A DNA stretch of 64,000 bases, taken from the NCBI GenBank assembly GCA_963575745.1, contig CAUYUJ010019282.1, forward strand, positions 692,712 through 756,711. The letters run 5' to 3'. Below the pieces are notes generated by a model. The model saw only the letters and a program-made list of their open reading frames with translations, did no database searches and was not told where the DNA came from. The translations under genes and the position numbers were made by a program. This document shows positions 44,224-55,301 of this stretch, in pieces. Each line of letters begins with the position of its first letter. The first letter of the stretch is position 1. Source of the DNA: Prorocentrum cordatum (Eukaryota > Sar > Dinophyceae > Prorocentrales > Prorocentraceae).

Positions 44224-44305
44224 ATCGTCGTGGTCGTCGTGGTCGTCGTCGTTGTCGTCGTCGTCGTCGTCATCGTCGTCGTCGTTGTCGTTGTCGTCGC
44301 CGTCC
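44140..44305. repeat. (GTC)n microsatellite
   Basis: GTC/GTT trinucleotides, the mirror of the (GAC)n tract at 47.67-47.79 kb. Confidence 0.95.
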
Positions 44306-44309
44306 ATAA

Positions 44310-44800
44310 GATGGCTCTAAGAGGGTCCCAATAGGGCCCCAAGAGGGCCCCAAGAGGGCTCCAAGAGGGCCCCAAGAAGGCCCCAGGAATTATGTTCCAA
44401 CCCAGCGGCCGCTGGTACATAACTCCTGGGGCCCTCTTGGAGCCCTCTTGGGCCCCTGGTTGGCCCATGAGATGGCTCCAAGAGGGTTCCAAGAGGGCCC
44501 CAAGAAGGCCCCAAAAAGGCCCCAAGAGGGCCCCAAGAGGGCTCCAAGAGGGCCCCAAGAAGGCCCCGGGAATTATGTACCAACCCAGCGGCCGCTGGTA
44601 CAGAACTCCTGAACCCTCTTGGGGCCCTCTGAGGGCCCTCTCGGAGCCCTCTCGGGCCCCCGGTTGGCCGTAAGAGGGCCCCAAGAGGGCCCCAATAGGG
44701 CCCCAAGAGGGCCCCAAGAGGGCTCCAAGAGGGCCCCAGGAATGATGTACCAACCCAGCGGCCGCTGGTACATACCTCCTGGGGCCCTCCTCCTCCTCCT
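44310..44800. repeat. Palindromic repeat units 1-3 (CCAGCGGCCGCTGG core)
   Basis: Three units are centred on a perfect 14-bp palindrome at 44402-44415, 44585-44598 and 44755-44768. Each core is flanked by ATTATGTACCAA on the left and GGTACATAACTCCTGGGG on the right. Outside these, CCAAGAGGGCCCC runs on one side are mirrored by GGGGCCCTCTTGG on the other. Each unit could fold into a long hairpin. Confidence 0.85.
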
Positions 44801-45144
44801 CCTCGGCGACGACGACGAGGAGGAGGTGCAAACGCACCCTTACCCAGCCCCTGCAGGACCAGGCAGCGACACTTGGACCTAATTTCACGGCCCCAGTTTT
44901 GATCCCAGAGCTCTCGACCCCGTCCAGGAGTTCCCGACCCCAACCCGGAGCTTTCGGCCCCATCCCGGAGCTCTCGACCCGCAGACGTCGGCGACGACGA
45001 CAACGACGACGACGACGACGACGTCGACGCCTCGACCTGGAGTGGTAAGTTTTGCTGCTGGTTTTCCCCAAGGTTTTGGAGCCCTCGGGGCCCAGGGGGG
45101 CCCCAAAACGGATCCGAAGCCTCAAGTTTTTCCGGCCCACGACC

Positions 45145-45150
45145 GACGAC

Positions 45151-45204
<54 letters not shown>

Positions 45205-45205
45205 G
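45145..45205. repeat. (GAC)n microsatellite
   Basis: Pure GACGAC run just before the minisatellite block. A smaller, less pure GAC run lies at about 44990-45025. Confidence 0.9.
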
Positions 45206-45224
45206 TATGAGTTACTTGGCGCCC

Positions 45225-46950
45225 CCCCTTGGGAGCATCGGGTAACTGAGAGGTGCGCTCCACATCCCCCACTTACCGAGTGTCCCCCCGGGGACATCGG
45301 GTAACTCGACCTTGCAGGGGGGGGTGTTAGGCACGGGTTACCCGGTGGCGAGGGGGGGGCATCGGGTAACTCAACCTTGCACGGGGGGGTGTCGGGCATG
45401 AGTTACCTGGTGTCCCACGGGGGACATCGGGTAACCGGGGGGTGCGCTCCACACACCCCACTTACCCGGTGTCCCCCGAGGGGCGTCGGGAAAGTCGACC
45501 TTGCAAGGGGCGCATTCGGCATTATTTGGTAAACTGGTGGACCCTCATGGGACATCGGAATCACCCGGTGGTCCCCGTGGGACATCGGCCCGTGGGACAT
45601 CGGAGTTACCCGGTGTCCCCCGGGGGACATCGGGTAACTCGACCTTGCGAGGGGGGGTCTGGGCATGGTTAAGCGGGGGCCCCCCATTGGAGATCGGAGT
45701 TACCCAGTGTCCCCCGTGGGACATCGGAGTTACCCAGTGGTCCCCGTGGGACATCGGCCCGTGGCACATCGGAGTTACCCGGTGTCCCCCGTGGGACATC
45801 GGACTTACCCGGTGGTCCCCGTGGGACATCGGCCCGTGGGACATCGGAGTAACACCCGGGGGACATCGGGGAACTCGACCTTGCAGGGGGGGGTCTAGGC
45901 ACGAGTTACCCGGTGCCCCCCCGTGGGACATGGGAGTTACCCAATGTCCCACATGGGACATCGGAGTTACCAGGTGGTCCCCGTGGGACATCGGAGTTAC
46001 CCAGTGTCCCCCGTGGGACATCGGAGTTACCCGGTGGTCCCCGTGGGACATCGGCCCGTGGCACATCGGAGTTACCCGGTGTCCCCCGTGGGACATCGGA
46101 CTTACCCGGTGGTCCCCGTGGGACATCGGCCCGTGGGACATCGGAGTTACCCCCCGGGGGACATCGGGGAATTCGACCTTGCAGGGGGGGGTCTGGGCAC
46201 GAGTTACCCGGTGCCCCCCCGTGGGACATGGGAGTTACCCAATGTCCCACATGGGACATCGGAGTTACCAGGTGGTCCCCGTGGGACATCGGAGTTACCC
46301 AGTGTCCCCCGTGGGACATCGGAGTTACCCGGTGGTCCCCGTGGGACATCGGCCCGTGGCACATCGGAGTTACCCGGTGTCCCCCGTGGGACATCGGACT
46401 TACCCGGTGGTCCCCGTGGGACATCGGCCCGTGGCACATCGGAGTTACCCCCCGGGGGACATCGGGGAACTCGACCTTGCAGGGGGGGGTCTGGGCACGA
46501 GTTACCCGGTGCCCCCCCGTGGGACATGGGAGTTACCCAATGTCCCACATGGGACATCGGAGTTACCAGGTGGTCCCCGTGGGACATCGGAGTTACCCGA
46601 TGGTCCCCGTGGGACATCGGCCCGTGGCACATCGGAGTTACCCGGTGTCCCCCGGGGGACATCGGGTAACTCGACCTCGCAGGGGGGGGTCTGGGCACGA
46701 GTTACCCGGTGGCCCCCAGTGGAACATCGGAGTTACCCGGTGTCCCCCGTGGGACATCGGAGTTACCCGGTGGTCCCCCGTGGGACATCGTTACCAGTGG
46801 GTCCCCGTGGGACATCGGCCTGTGGGACATCGGAGTTACCCGGTGGTCCCCGTGGGACATCGGCCCGTGGGACATCGGAGTTACCCGGTGTCCCCCGTGG
46901 GACATTGGAGGAACCCGGTGGTCTCCGTGGGACTCCGGCCTGGCCCCTCT
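45225..46950. repeat. GGGACATCGGAGTTACCC minisatellite with roughly 300-bp higher-order units
   Basis: Short units of the type CCCGTGGGACATCGGAGTTA alternate with CCCGGTGTCCCC and CCCGGTGGTCCCC. They are organised into longer blocks closed by GGGGAACTCGACCTTGCAGG and GGGGGTCTGGGCACGAG (near 45.87, 46.17 and 46.47 kb). Frames are open for hundreds of codons on both strands (VGHRSYPVVP-like and MSHGDHRVTP-like). Conservation is at DNA level, so I do not call a gene. Confidence 0.9.
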
Positions 46951-47559
46951 TGGGGCCCTCTTAGGGCCCTCTTGGAACCCTGGTTGGCCCATAAGATGGC
47001 TCCAAGAGGGCCCTAAGAGGGCTCCAAGAGGGCCCCAAGAGGGCTCCAAGAGGGCTCCAGGAATTATGTACCAACCCAGCGGCCGCTGGTACATAACTCC
47101 TGGGGCCCTCTGAGGGCCCTCTTGGAGCCCTCTTGGAGCCCTCTTGGGCCCCAGATTGGCCCTAGGAGGGCTCCAAGAAGGCCCCAGGAATTATGTACCA
47201 ACCCAGCGGCCGCTGGTACATAACCCCTGGGGCCCTCTTGGGGCCCTCTCAGGGCCCTCTTGGAACCCTCTTGGGCCCCTGGTTGGCCCTAAGAGGGCCC
47301 CAAGAGGGCTCCAAGAGGGCCCCAGGAATTTTGGGGCTCTCTTGGAGCCCTCTTGGGCCCCTTGTTGGCCCATGTGATGGCTCCAAGAGGGCCCTAAGAG
47401 GGCCCCAAGACGGGCCCAAGAGGGGCCCAAGAGAGGCCTCAGAAACCGCTAGTAGGTGTCATCGAACAACGAGTCTGGATGAGACCTCTCAGTGGTCTCT
47501 GGGGCGCGTCTTGGAGCCCTCTTGGGGCCCTCTGAGGGGGGGTGGAGGGGGAGGTGGAG

Positions 47560-47560
<1 letters not shown>
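46951..47560. repeat. Palindromic repeat units 4-5 and remnants
   Basis: Cores CCAGCGGCCGCTGG lie at 47076-47089 and 47203-47216, with the same flanks as units 1-3. The surrounding GGGCCCTCTTGG / CCAAGAGGGCCC runs continue to about 47.5 kb. Confidence 0.85.
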
Positions 47561-47800
<240 letters not shown>

Positions 47801-47804
47801 ACGA

Positions 47805-49210
47805 GTGGGCGCCTTGGAGTTCTCGTGGGCCGTCTTGGAGGCGCCTTGGGGGCCTCTTGGACCGTCTGGAGGCCGTCATGGGGCCGTCTTGGAGGCCTCG
47901 TCGGCAGGCCGAAAACGTCAAAATCCGTCAAGAGCCCACGGGAAATCAGCTGCCTGTGCATCTTCGGGCCGTCCTGCAGGTCCCCTTGGAGACTTCTTGG
48001 ACTGCATTAAAAGCCTCTTGGGGGCCTTTGGGACCGTCCTGGGCCATCTTGGGGCCATCTTGGAACGCCTCGGGTGCATCTTGGGCCGTCTTGGAGACAT
48101 CTTGGGGCCGTCTTGGGCTCGCTTGGGGCAATCCTAGCCGCCTTGGAGGCATCTTGGTGGCCATCTCGGCTATTTGGGGGGCCGTCTTGGTGGCGATGTG
48201 GGCCACACCTTCTGGTCCTTCCGAGGGGCAGGCGGTCTGGGCCGAAGGCCACTGGGAAGTGTTTGACAATAGCAGGAGCAGCAAAATGTCTGGCACGCCG
48301 TCCACCCCTGTGGCAAGCACAGGAGGCGGCGGATCCAAGACGCCTACGGCGAATCACCGCCGCCCCCAGCCTTTTTGAGAAGCGCCAATGTGGCCAAACG
48401 TTGGGCCCCAGCTTGGCCAAGCTATCTGATTATGGATTCCCCCAGCCGCTCCGGAAACTCTTCGGGGAACATTTGGGGGAGGCTGAGGGGGAGGATCAGG
48501 AGAGGGAGGAGGAGGAGGAGGAGGAGGAGGAGGAGGAGGAGGAGGAGGAGGAGGAGGAGGAGGAGCCTCTTGGGAGCCTCTTGGAGCACTCTTGTGGGGC
48601 CTCCTGGGGGCTTCCCTGGGGCCTCTTGGAAGCCTCTTGGGGGCCTTGGGGGCGTCTTGGGGGCCTCTCCTTGGCCGTCGTAAAGCATTTCTGGCCCGTC
48701 TGACGGGTCTGGCGCCGTCGGAAGCCGTCTTTGGGGCCTCTCTGAATCGATGTGGGGTCCCCTTGAAGCGCTTCAGGGCCGTCTTGGAGGCCATCTTGGG
48801 CGTCTTAAGTCTTAGAGGCCTCTTGGGCAGGAGGAGGAAGAGGAGGAGGAGGAGGAGGGAGGAGGGAGGAGGGAGGAGGGAGGAGGGAGGAGGGAGGAGG
48901 AGGAGGAGGAGAGGAGGAGGAGGAGGAGGAGGAGGAGGATGGAGGAGGAGGAGGGAGGAGGAGAGGAGGAGGAGGAGGAGGAGGAGGAGAGGTTGAGGAG
49001 GGGGAGGAGGAGGAGGAGGAGGAAAAGGAGGAAGAGGAAGAAAAGGACTGGGAAAAGCAGGCGAAGAGGGAGTAGGAAGAGAAACAGGGAGGAGGGCCAG
49101 GAAAGGAGGCAAGGGGGTAGGAGCGAGGAGACACAGTCGGACAACGAGAGACGAAGTCGGAGCACCCCCCCCACCCCCAGAGTCTGGGGGCGCCCCAGAA
49201 TCTGAACTGC
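47805..49210. repeat. Right arm of the large inverted repeat
   Basis: Reverse complement of 41,655-43,125, with similar order and landmarks. GGA-rich tracts lie at 48.50-48.56 and 48.82-49.05 kb. The arms have diverged by small indels, so the inversion is not very recent. Confidence 0.85.
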
Positions 49211-49920
49211 ACACTGTTCAAACATATTGTTTTGCTCGGCGTGTGTTCCTCCCTCCCTTCCCCCCCCCTTCCCTCTTTTCTCCCGCCCCTTGCCTCCTCA
49301 GGCGGGCGCGCGCCTAACGGCGGGGGTCGGTGGCTCAAGTCCCACGGCCGCGCGCCCGTTTCCTCCGCCTTCCACCTAGTATTTCCTCTGAGAATCAGGG
49401 TAAGATGACAAAGGAATCAAGGTCTCGTGTTTACTCTGTTCAGTAGTAGAGGATACGGGAAGAGACATCAATGAAACAGCAAGCAACCGTTCAGCAATTG
49501 TACTCAGGAATAGTAAGGGAGGAGGCCGGCCGGCCGACGACCGACGACGCGCGGCGGCCGAGGCCTGGCGCGCTCCTTTTTCTTCTTGAAACACAAATAG
49601 ATGCGGCACAAAGCCGCAGAGTCAAGGAGTGGCAAGGCAGGCAGTGAGAGAAGCAAGTGTAAGAAGAGGCGGAGAGGAGCATATTTACTCCCCCCGCGGC
49701 GGACTTCGTAGGGCCCATCCAGCCACAGCCTCCCTGGCCTGTACATATTATACAACCACCGGAGCGAACCGCAAACATTTGCACCGCTCAACGGTGGCTG
49801 CCAGGGAGTTGAGGGCCGAAGAAGCCCGACGATTCCCACCAATAGATAAATGAATTCTCTCTGCCGGGTCGACTTTGTCGATCGGTCGCGTCCGCCGCGA
49901 CTGGGTCGCGCGGGTTCTGC
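49211..49920. other. Unassigned spacer between inverted repeat and minus-strand coding array
   Basis: No repeat or gene is evident. A small perfect repeat GACCGACGAC occurs near 49540. Confidence 0.35.
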
Positions 49921-52500
49921 CTAACTCAGATCTTGCCAAGGATTGCCCCGCGATGGCGGAGTCGAAGGTCTCGGATGTGAAGATGACGAGCCTCTCTGCT
50001 GGCCCGCAGGCCAATGGGGCGAGCGGGATCTGAATCCCTTGCCACGGCCGGCGTAATGCGGCGGCCTGTTGCGCTTGCCTTCGTTATTGGATTCCTTTCC
50101 CTTCATCGGAAAGTAGTAGTTGTAGTCCTTCATGTACACCACATTGCACGTTCGTGACCACTTGTCACTATTGCTCATCCAGGAAATCTGATCACGGTGA
50201 ACGTAGCACCCATCCTGTACTTCATTTGCGAGGCGCGGGCAGTGGATCGAGGGGTCGTAGCCGGCAACGCCGCGGCCGACATCCATGGCTCCGCCGCGCG
50301 CGCAGGCCTCGACGAATCCCGTGTGTCTGCTGACGAATACCATGAGTGCCCATCACCTGCCATAGCGGTTTGACCGCTGGCAGAGCACGGAGATCCCGTG
50401 ACTTCGTCGCGAGCCCGATCGTCTTGGACGCCGGATCTGCGTGGTGGAGGTGGCGGTCTGGGCCTCGCTTTCGCCAAGTCATCTGGCCGCATCGGCCCCT
50501 CCGTATCGGCTTGGCCGTCGTGGGGCCCAGCAGCGCCTCCACTCTCGCGAATACTCTTCACTCGATTTCTAGTACATCTAATCATGCCCCTTGCAGCAGT
50601 AGCAATAGGAATGCCAAACTTGCCACAGGCAGTACGGAATGGACCTCCATCTTTATCTTGAAGCTCCGTATCTTCGTCTTCATGCTCATCTTGAAGCCAA
50701 CAAAGAGCCCCTTGCAACTTCGCGCCCTGACGGCGGATGTCCGCGTGGACCTGTTTACCCAAGTCACGGGCCCATTCCTCAATGAGGTCATCCGTTTCAA
50801 TCGCGGCACGAATGCGGCAGTCAAGGGCGCATGCATCTTTTTGGCGCTTGTCAGGATCGTATCTACGCCGGCGCCCAGGGCAAGAAAAAGCTTTGGTCGC
50901 TTGTCTCTCAGCCAGGCGCGCGAGCCATTTGATGAATCGCTTCTTCAGAGGCTCAAGGTACTCAAAGAAGGGACCGTGACGCGCCGGCGGCTGGGCCGCG
51001 GCGCGGTCAGGAATCCAAGCAGGAACACTACCTGCGCGGCTGTTTCCAAAGGTTTGACCAGAAGCAGCCAAGCGCATATAGCTATCATTCGTTGCCCACT
51101 TGCGCTCCTGCTGCAGATTGTTGTTGATGTTGTATATTACATAGGCCGAAGCTCTCAGTTGTCTTTCTACTCGCGCGCCAACCCAAGCGTCGCGCACGCG
51201 AGGGAGCTCATGGGGGTTGACAACATGCAACGAAATGTCATTTCTCTCAAGTGAATCTGAAATGACGTTACGTCGGTATGACTGAAGCAAGTAGTCGTGA
51301 GCAACCTTGAATTTGCACCTGATCGGGCTGCTGCAGGAGGGGCAATGTCCAAAGCCAGTTCGCACCCGGTGCAAGTTAGCGCACAGGAACCGACCATCGC
51401 CCCCCCATGGGACAGACTGAACAAATGCTTGTGCCGCGGGAGGCAACTGAGGCACATGGCCTTGGATGAAAGACAAAGTCTCGTCAGTATGAATCCAACC
51501 GAGCATTGAGTCGTTATCAACATCTAGCCTCGTACGATGCCCACTCATGGTTGAAGACGATGGACCAAGACATCTGCTTCTCTCTAGGATCCTGCCAGTC
51601 GCTGACTTTGACAAGGGTGACGGCTTTGTCAACATCGGTGAACCTCGGCACGTCACGGGACACAAGAGTCCCATCCTGGCACATCCTGTACGAAGAACGG
51701 GTGAGCACCCGGCCGCCGAAAACAATAATTAACGGCCAGGACTCTCTGTAAGTCGGAAGCTGATCCCACAGACGGACTGTGTCCTCTGCGGGCCATGCTC
51801 CGACTGACGGCGGCCCTCCTTGCCGTGCGACATTGCCCATGGCCACGAACTTCCTCGCAGGGGCAGGGTCGCCATACCTCCGCTGGCTTAGCCACGAAGG
51901 AAGATGATATTCTCCTCGCATGTTTGGATCCTTCACGGTCGGGAGAAGCCCCGGCAATTCGTAATCTGCCTCGAGGCAAAGTCCTGAGCTGCTTTTTGGG
52001 GAACTGAACTTCTCCGACCGTGGATTCCAGTAGTGTCTGCATGTCGGTGATATGGAGGAGGGGCCCATGACTCCTGGCTTGGCCAGGGTCATAAGGCACA
52101 TACATTCTCTCAATTGAAGCGACGAAAGTGGAGTGCCCCTGGCACGCTCGACAGAAAATAGGAATAGGGGTGGCACTCCTCTCCACCATTTGAGAGGGCC
52201 ACGCTGTGTAGTCATGCCACATTTTATGAATGATCGTCTCACTAATGCTGGCACTGTCGCTAGGGAACACCCCGAGGACCTCCACAGCTCCCGGCTGCAA
52301 CGCGGCTAGGCCGTGTGCAGCAAGGGCATGCGTCTGATAATCAAATCCGTCCTCGGCGATCTTCTCAACCAGGTCTCCAAAGTAGACCCAGCCCCCCGAG
52401 GACCTCGCGCAATCAGAACAATGCCTCGCGAGATACGCTGCGTAATCACCGACGTGCCGAGCGAACTCGTTTACTCGGTAACTTTGGGGCCTCTAAAAAT
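49921..52500 (-). pseudogene. Broken gene with a KptA/Tpt1-like N-terminal part
   Basis: Coding-quality sequence runs from about 52500 down to a stop at 49921 but needs at least three frame changes (near 51960, 51525 and 50345). The start of the reading reads EFARHVGDYAAYLARH and SSGGWVYFGDLVEKI, then IFCRACQGHSTFV. RAxQGHS and the preceding W-x-x-x-x-L winged-helix segment are hallmarks of RNA 2'-phosphotransferases (KptA/Tpt1), which remove the splice-junction 2'-phosphate of tRNA using NAD. A following LLHIT could be the H-x-T of the second lobe. The rest (WHTDETLSF-like, CPSCSSPIRCKFKVAHDYL, a Cys pair finger) I do not recognise. The C-terminus is Arg/Gly/Ser-rich. KptA-like domains occur in many repeated dinoflagellate proteins. 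It is decayed and probably non-functional. Confidence 0.5.
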
Positions 52501-53660
52501 CCGCACTGCCTAGGGCAGCCGGATTATTGGGATCATCGACCCCGACAACCAACGGCTTCAAGCATTTAAAAAGACTGAGGGGCAAATCCGTCGGGAATAT
52601 CATTAGAGTAAAACTCAGCGCGGAGAAATTCTCGCGCCTGATCAAATGGACCCTCTTCCTCGCCAAGTTCGCTCAATAGTGCAAATATTGGATCTTCAAC
52701 GAATTCTGCCATACATCTGAGCGCATTATTCCTCTGATTGCGAATGGCCTCCACCCGCGGGGGAACAGGGCCAGCCATATGGGCCTCTCGAACCTTCTGC
52801 CTCATATCAGCGGGTGTGCGCTGAATAACTCGAAGGCGTTCAGCCTGCGAAATATATAGAGCTCTCTGCCCTTAAAGTAATTCGCATGCCCAACATTGAT
52901 CTCCCGGTCGTCCTCTCGGGGCGGGTCATCCGTCGGCTGACGCTGCCGCTTATCAGGAGCAGGCGGCAACCTTTCTCTGCAGAAGAAGTTGACAGAGGCT
53001 GAGCCAGATCGGCAATGCTCTTCCTCAGTGGCAATGAGCTCAGGATCCGCTTGACACGGAAAGTCATTGACTTGGGCAGGGTCAGCGCCGGCCAAGGGGC
53101 CCCCGAGCGCTTTGGGCATCGGGGGCTCGACCCGCGGAGGGGGGCTCTGCCGCCCGATGTCCGCTTGGAGCGGCATCTGGCGGCGGTGCCTTAGCAGCGG
53201 GCGCGCCCTCCTCTTCGGGGGAATCTAGCTTAGCGGGGGAAGATTCGGCAGGCTCTCGAGGTGCAGCGCGTGATGCAGCGCCAGCGCCCGAGTCTACAAT
53301 CATCTCGTCTTCCTTCACCTGCTCTTCCTCCGATCTGGCTGGGCCAGGCGGAGGCGGAGGTAAGCTCGCCGTCGCGGCTGAGCTGGACGGAGAAGCGGGT
53401 GGAGGGGGAAGTCTGCTTCCACTTGCAACAGATTCGCCTTCGGCGTGAGGCTGCGACCGCTTGCTCTTGGCGGCGATCATAGGAGTGGGAACAAAATCTG
53501 GTGCCGCCTTATGGATCTGCTCAACAACGGCAGTTGCAAACTTCGCCCATGACTCCGAATATTTTCTCGTCCCATGCTTCCCTCTTACTTTGACCTTCAC
53601 GTAGATGCCCTTTGCTGCGCCGACATACGCTTCAATTTCATCCAACAAATCCTCGGGCCA

Positions 53661-55301
53661 TTATGTCCCCTGTGGCCGGCCAGCAACAGTTTGACGCCAT
53701 TGGTAAAAGAAATCTTTGTCTTTTCTCAGTGCTCCACGTGTTCTCCTGTCTGTGAAGTGCGTCTTGGAGATTTCTCTGAGAGTTCTGATAACGACGGTTG
53801 CATCGTCGGACCCCACTGGCTCAGATGACTCCTCTGATGAGGAATCTCCGTCCGTCTGCATCGGAATAGGTGCCTTAGGATACTCCGACCTCTCACTGCC
53901 TCCGCGGCGCTCAGAGCTCACATCTTCGGCGGTCTTGGCTTCTGTCTCGACGGCCATTGCCTTTGAGGCAGAGCTCTCCGCCTGCTCAGTCCGGCCCATC
54001 CCAGCACTGCCTTGGGCAGGCTGGGGAGACCCCTGGTCTCGCAACCACTGAGGCGCTGCCTTAGGCGGGGGCTCAGCTTTCTCACGACTTTGTTCAACTT
54101 GTGACGATCGATCAACGTTCCACCTGGCCAGCCTGGTCTCGGGGGCGGGGGGGTCGCGAAGACTCGGTGTCCAAAACTTAGGCGGGCCTGCCGCTTTCTC
54201 CGCGCCTCCCGGCTTGGCCGGTGGCTGTGCAACTTTGGACGCAGAAAGATCGTCGGCTCCAGTGTCAGGACGCGCCATCTTAGCTGGCGGAGGCTTCGGC
54301 GCACTTGCCTCAGGACTCCGACGAGGCGGGGGCGGAGGCTTGCTCGGTACAAGGTCCCCCTGCTCTGGTAAAGATGAGCCCCTCATCGGCGCGACGTTCG
54401 GCTTCTCGGCCGGCGGCGGCGCCATTGCATATAAGGCGGGTTTGGGTGGCGGGGGTTCATACGGCACCTCGCCGGCCGGTTCGACAGGTGACGCCCCCTC
54501 TCTCGGGGGGGGAGGAGGCATAGGCATCTTCGCAAGTGCATCGGCGTTGCGAAGTTGAGGCCACGCCTCCGCCGCGGCTTTGCCGGGCGGAGGCTTAGAC
54601 GCTCTCCCGGCGCGAGATGCAGGCTGCCCCAAACGTGGGAAGTCCTCGGTGCCAAGCGAAAAGGGTGCGCCGGACGGCTTTGCCGCCAGCGCCTGCTGCT
54701 GCGCACCCATTCGCGACTTGGCTTTGTCCTCCTCTTCTTTGTCCTTATTATCCTGGACAAGCTTCTTGGATTCATCCGAAGCCTCGTCTTGGTGCAGCGG
54801 ATTGATTTTAGTGAGCCTGGCTCCTTTCTTCTGGGGCCATGGCCAAGTGTCATCGAAGTTATTGTTCTCGAAATAAGGGCTTCGATCCGTCTGCCAATCA
54901 ATGGGCTCCAAATTTGGGACCCACTGTTTCTGTGCCTCCTGGACTCGGTCCGCGGCAGCCGCCCTTTCTTTGTCGCGATGCCGTTCGACCCCGAAGTCTT
55001 GCCCCAAGCACCGACCATTCTGTCTGGCGACATGTTGCAAGAAGGCATAAGCCGGCGCGACATGAAGCGCTGCCGGGGTCCAACGGTAGAGTCGAAGTTT
55101 ATACAACATCCCCCATTGGGTCGCTAACGAACTGATCTGGTTGCCCCTCGATGATGGCGGGCTGTTTCGAAAAGAAAACAATCTCCGCAGTAATCCAGAT
55201 GCCGTCTCCGAAGGTCTCCTCTGCGACAGAATATGTCGCGTGAGTTTGGGGATTGTTGGCGCATGGAAAAGAGTGCGCACCAATCTTGTTCGACTTGACA
55301 C
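53661..55301 (-). CDS. Open segment 3 of the broken large gene (546 aa)
   Basis: The first 65 residues are out-of-frame shadow. From YKLRLYRW the sequence continues segment 2, then becomes a long disordered Pro/Lys/Ala linker (PPPPPREGASP, PPAEKPNVAPM, SKPPPPPRR). It ends with TVVIRTLREISKTHFTDRRT. The stop TAA at 53663-53661 is followed in the same frame by WPEDLLDEIEAYVGAAKG, so it looks like a nonsense mutation rather than the real C-terminus. Confidence 0.45.
   Translation of the reverse strand: MSSRTRLVRTLFHAPTIPKLTRHILSQRRPSETASGLLRRLFSFRNSPPSSRGNQISSLATQWGMLYKLRLYRWTPAALHVAPAYAFLQHVARQNGRCLGQDFGVERHRDKERAAAADRVQEAQKQWVPNLEPIDWQTDRSPYFENNNFDDTWPWPQKKGARLTKINPLHQDEASDESKKLVQDNKDKEEEDKAKSRMGAQQQALAAKPSGAPFSLGTEDFPRLGQPASRAGRASKPPPGKAAAEAWPQLRNADALAKMPMPPPPPREGASPVEPAGEVPYEPPPPKPALYAMAPPPAEKPNVAPMRGSSLPEQGDLVPSKPPPPPRRSPEASAPKPPPAKMARPDTGADDLSASKVAQPPAKPGGAEKAAGPPKFWTPSLRDPPAPETRLARWNVDRSSQVEQSREKAEPPPKAAPQWLRDQGSPQPAQGSAGMGRTEQAESSASKAMAVETEAKTAEDVSSERRGGSERSEYPKAPIPMQTDGDSSSEESSEPVGSDDATVVIRTLREISKTHFTDRRTRGALRKDKDFFYQWRQTVAGRPQGT

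Noticed and set aside
43863-45399. Minus-strand frames of 360 and 469 aa (SWGPLGALLGPS-like)
   Set aside because: They follow the CCAAGAGGGCCC repeats, (GTC)n and palindromes; conservation is at DNA level.
45501-47016. Plus-strand frames of 487 and 367 aa
   Set aside because: Minisatellite translation; equal openness on the opposite strand.
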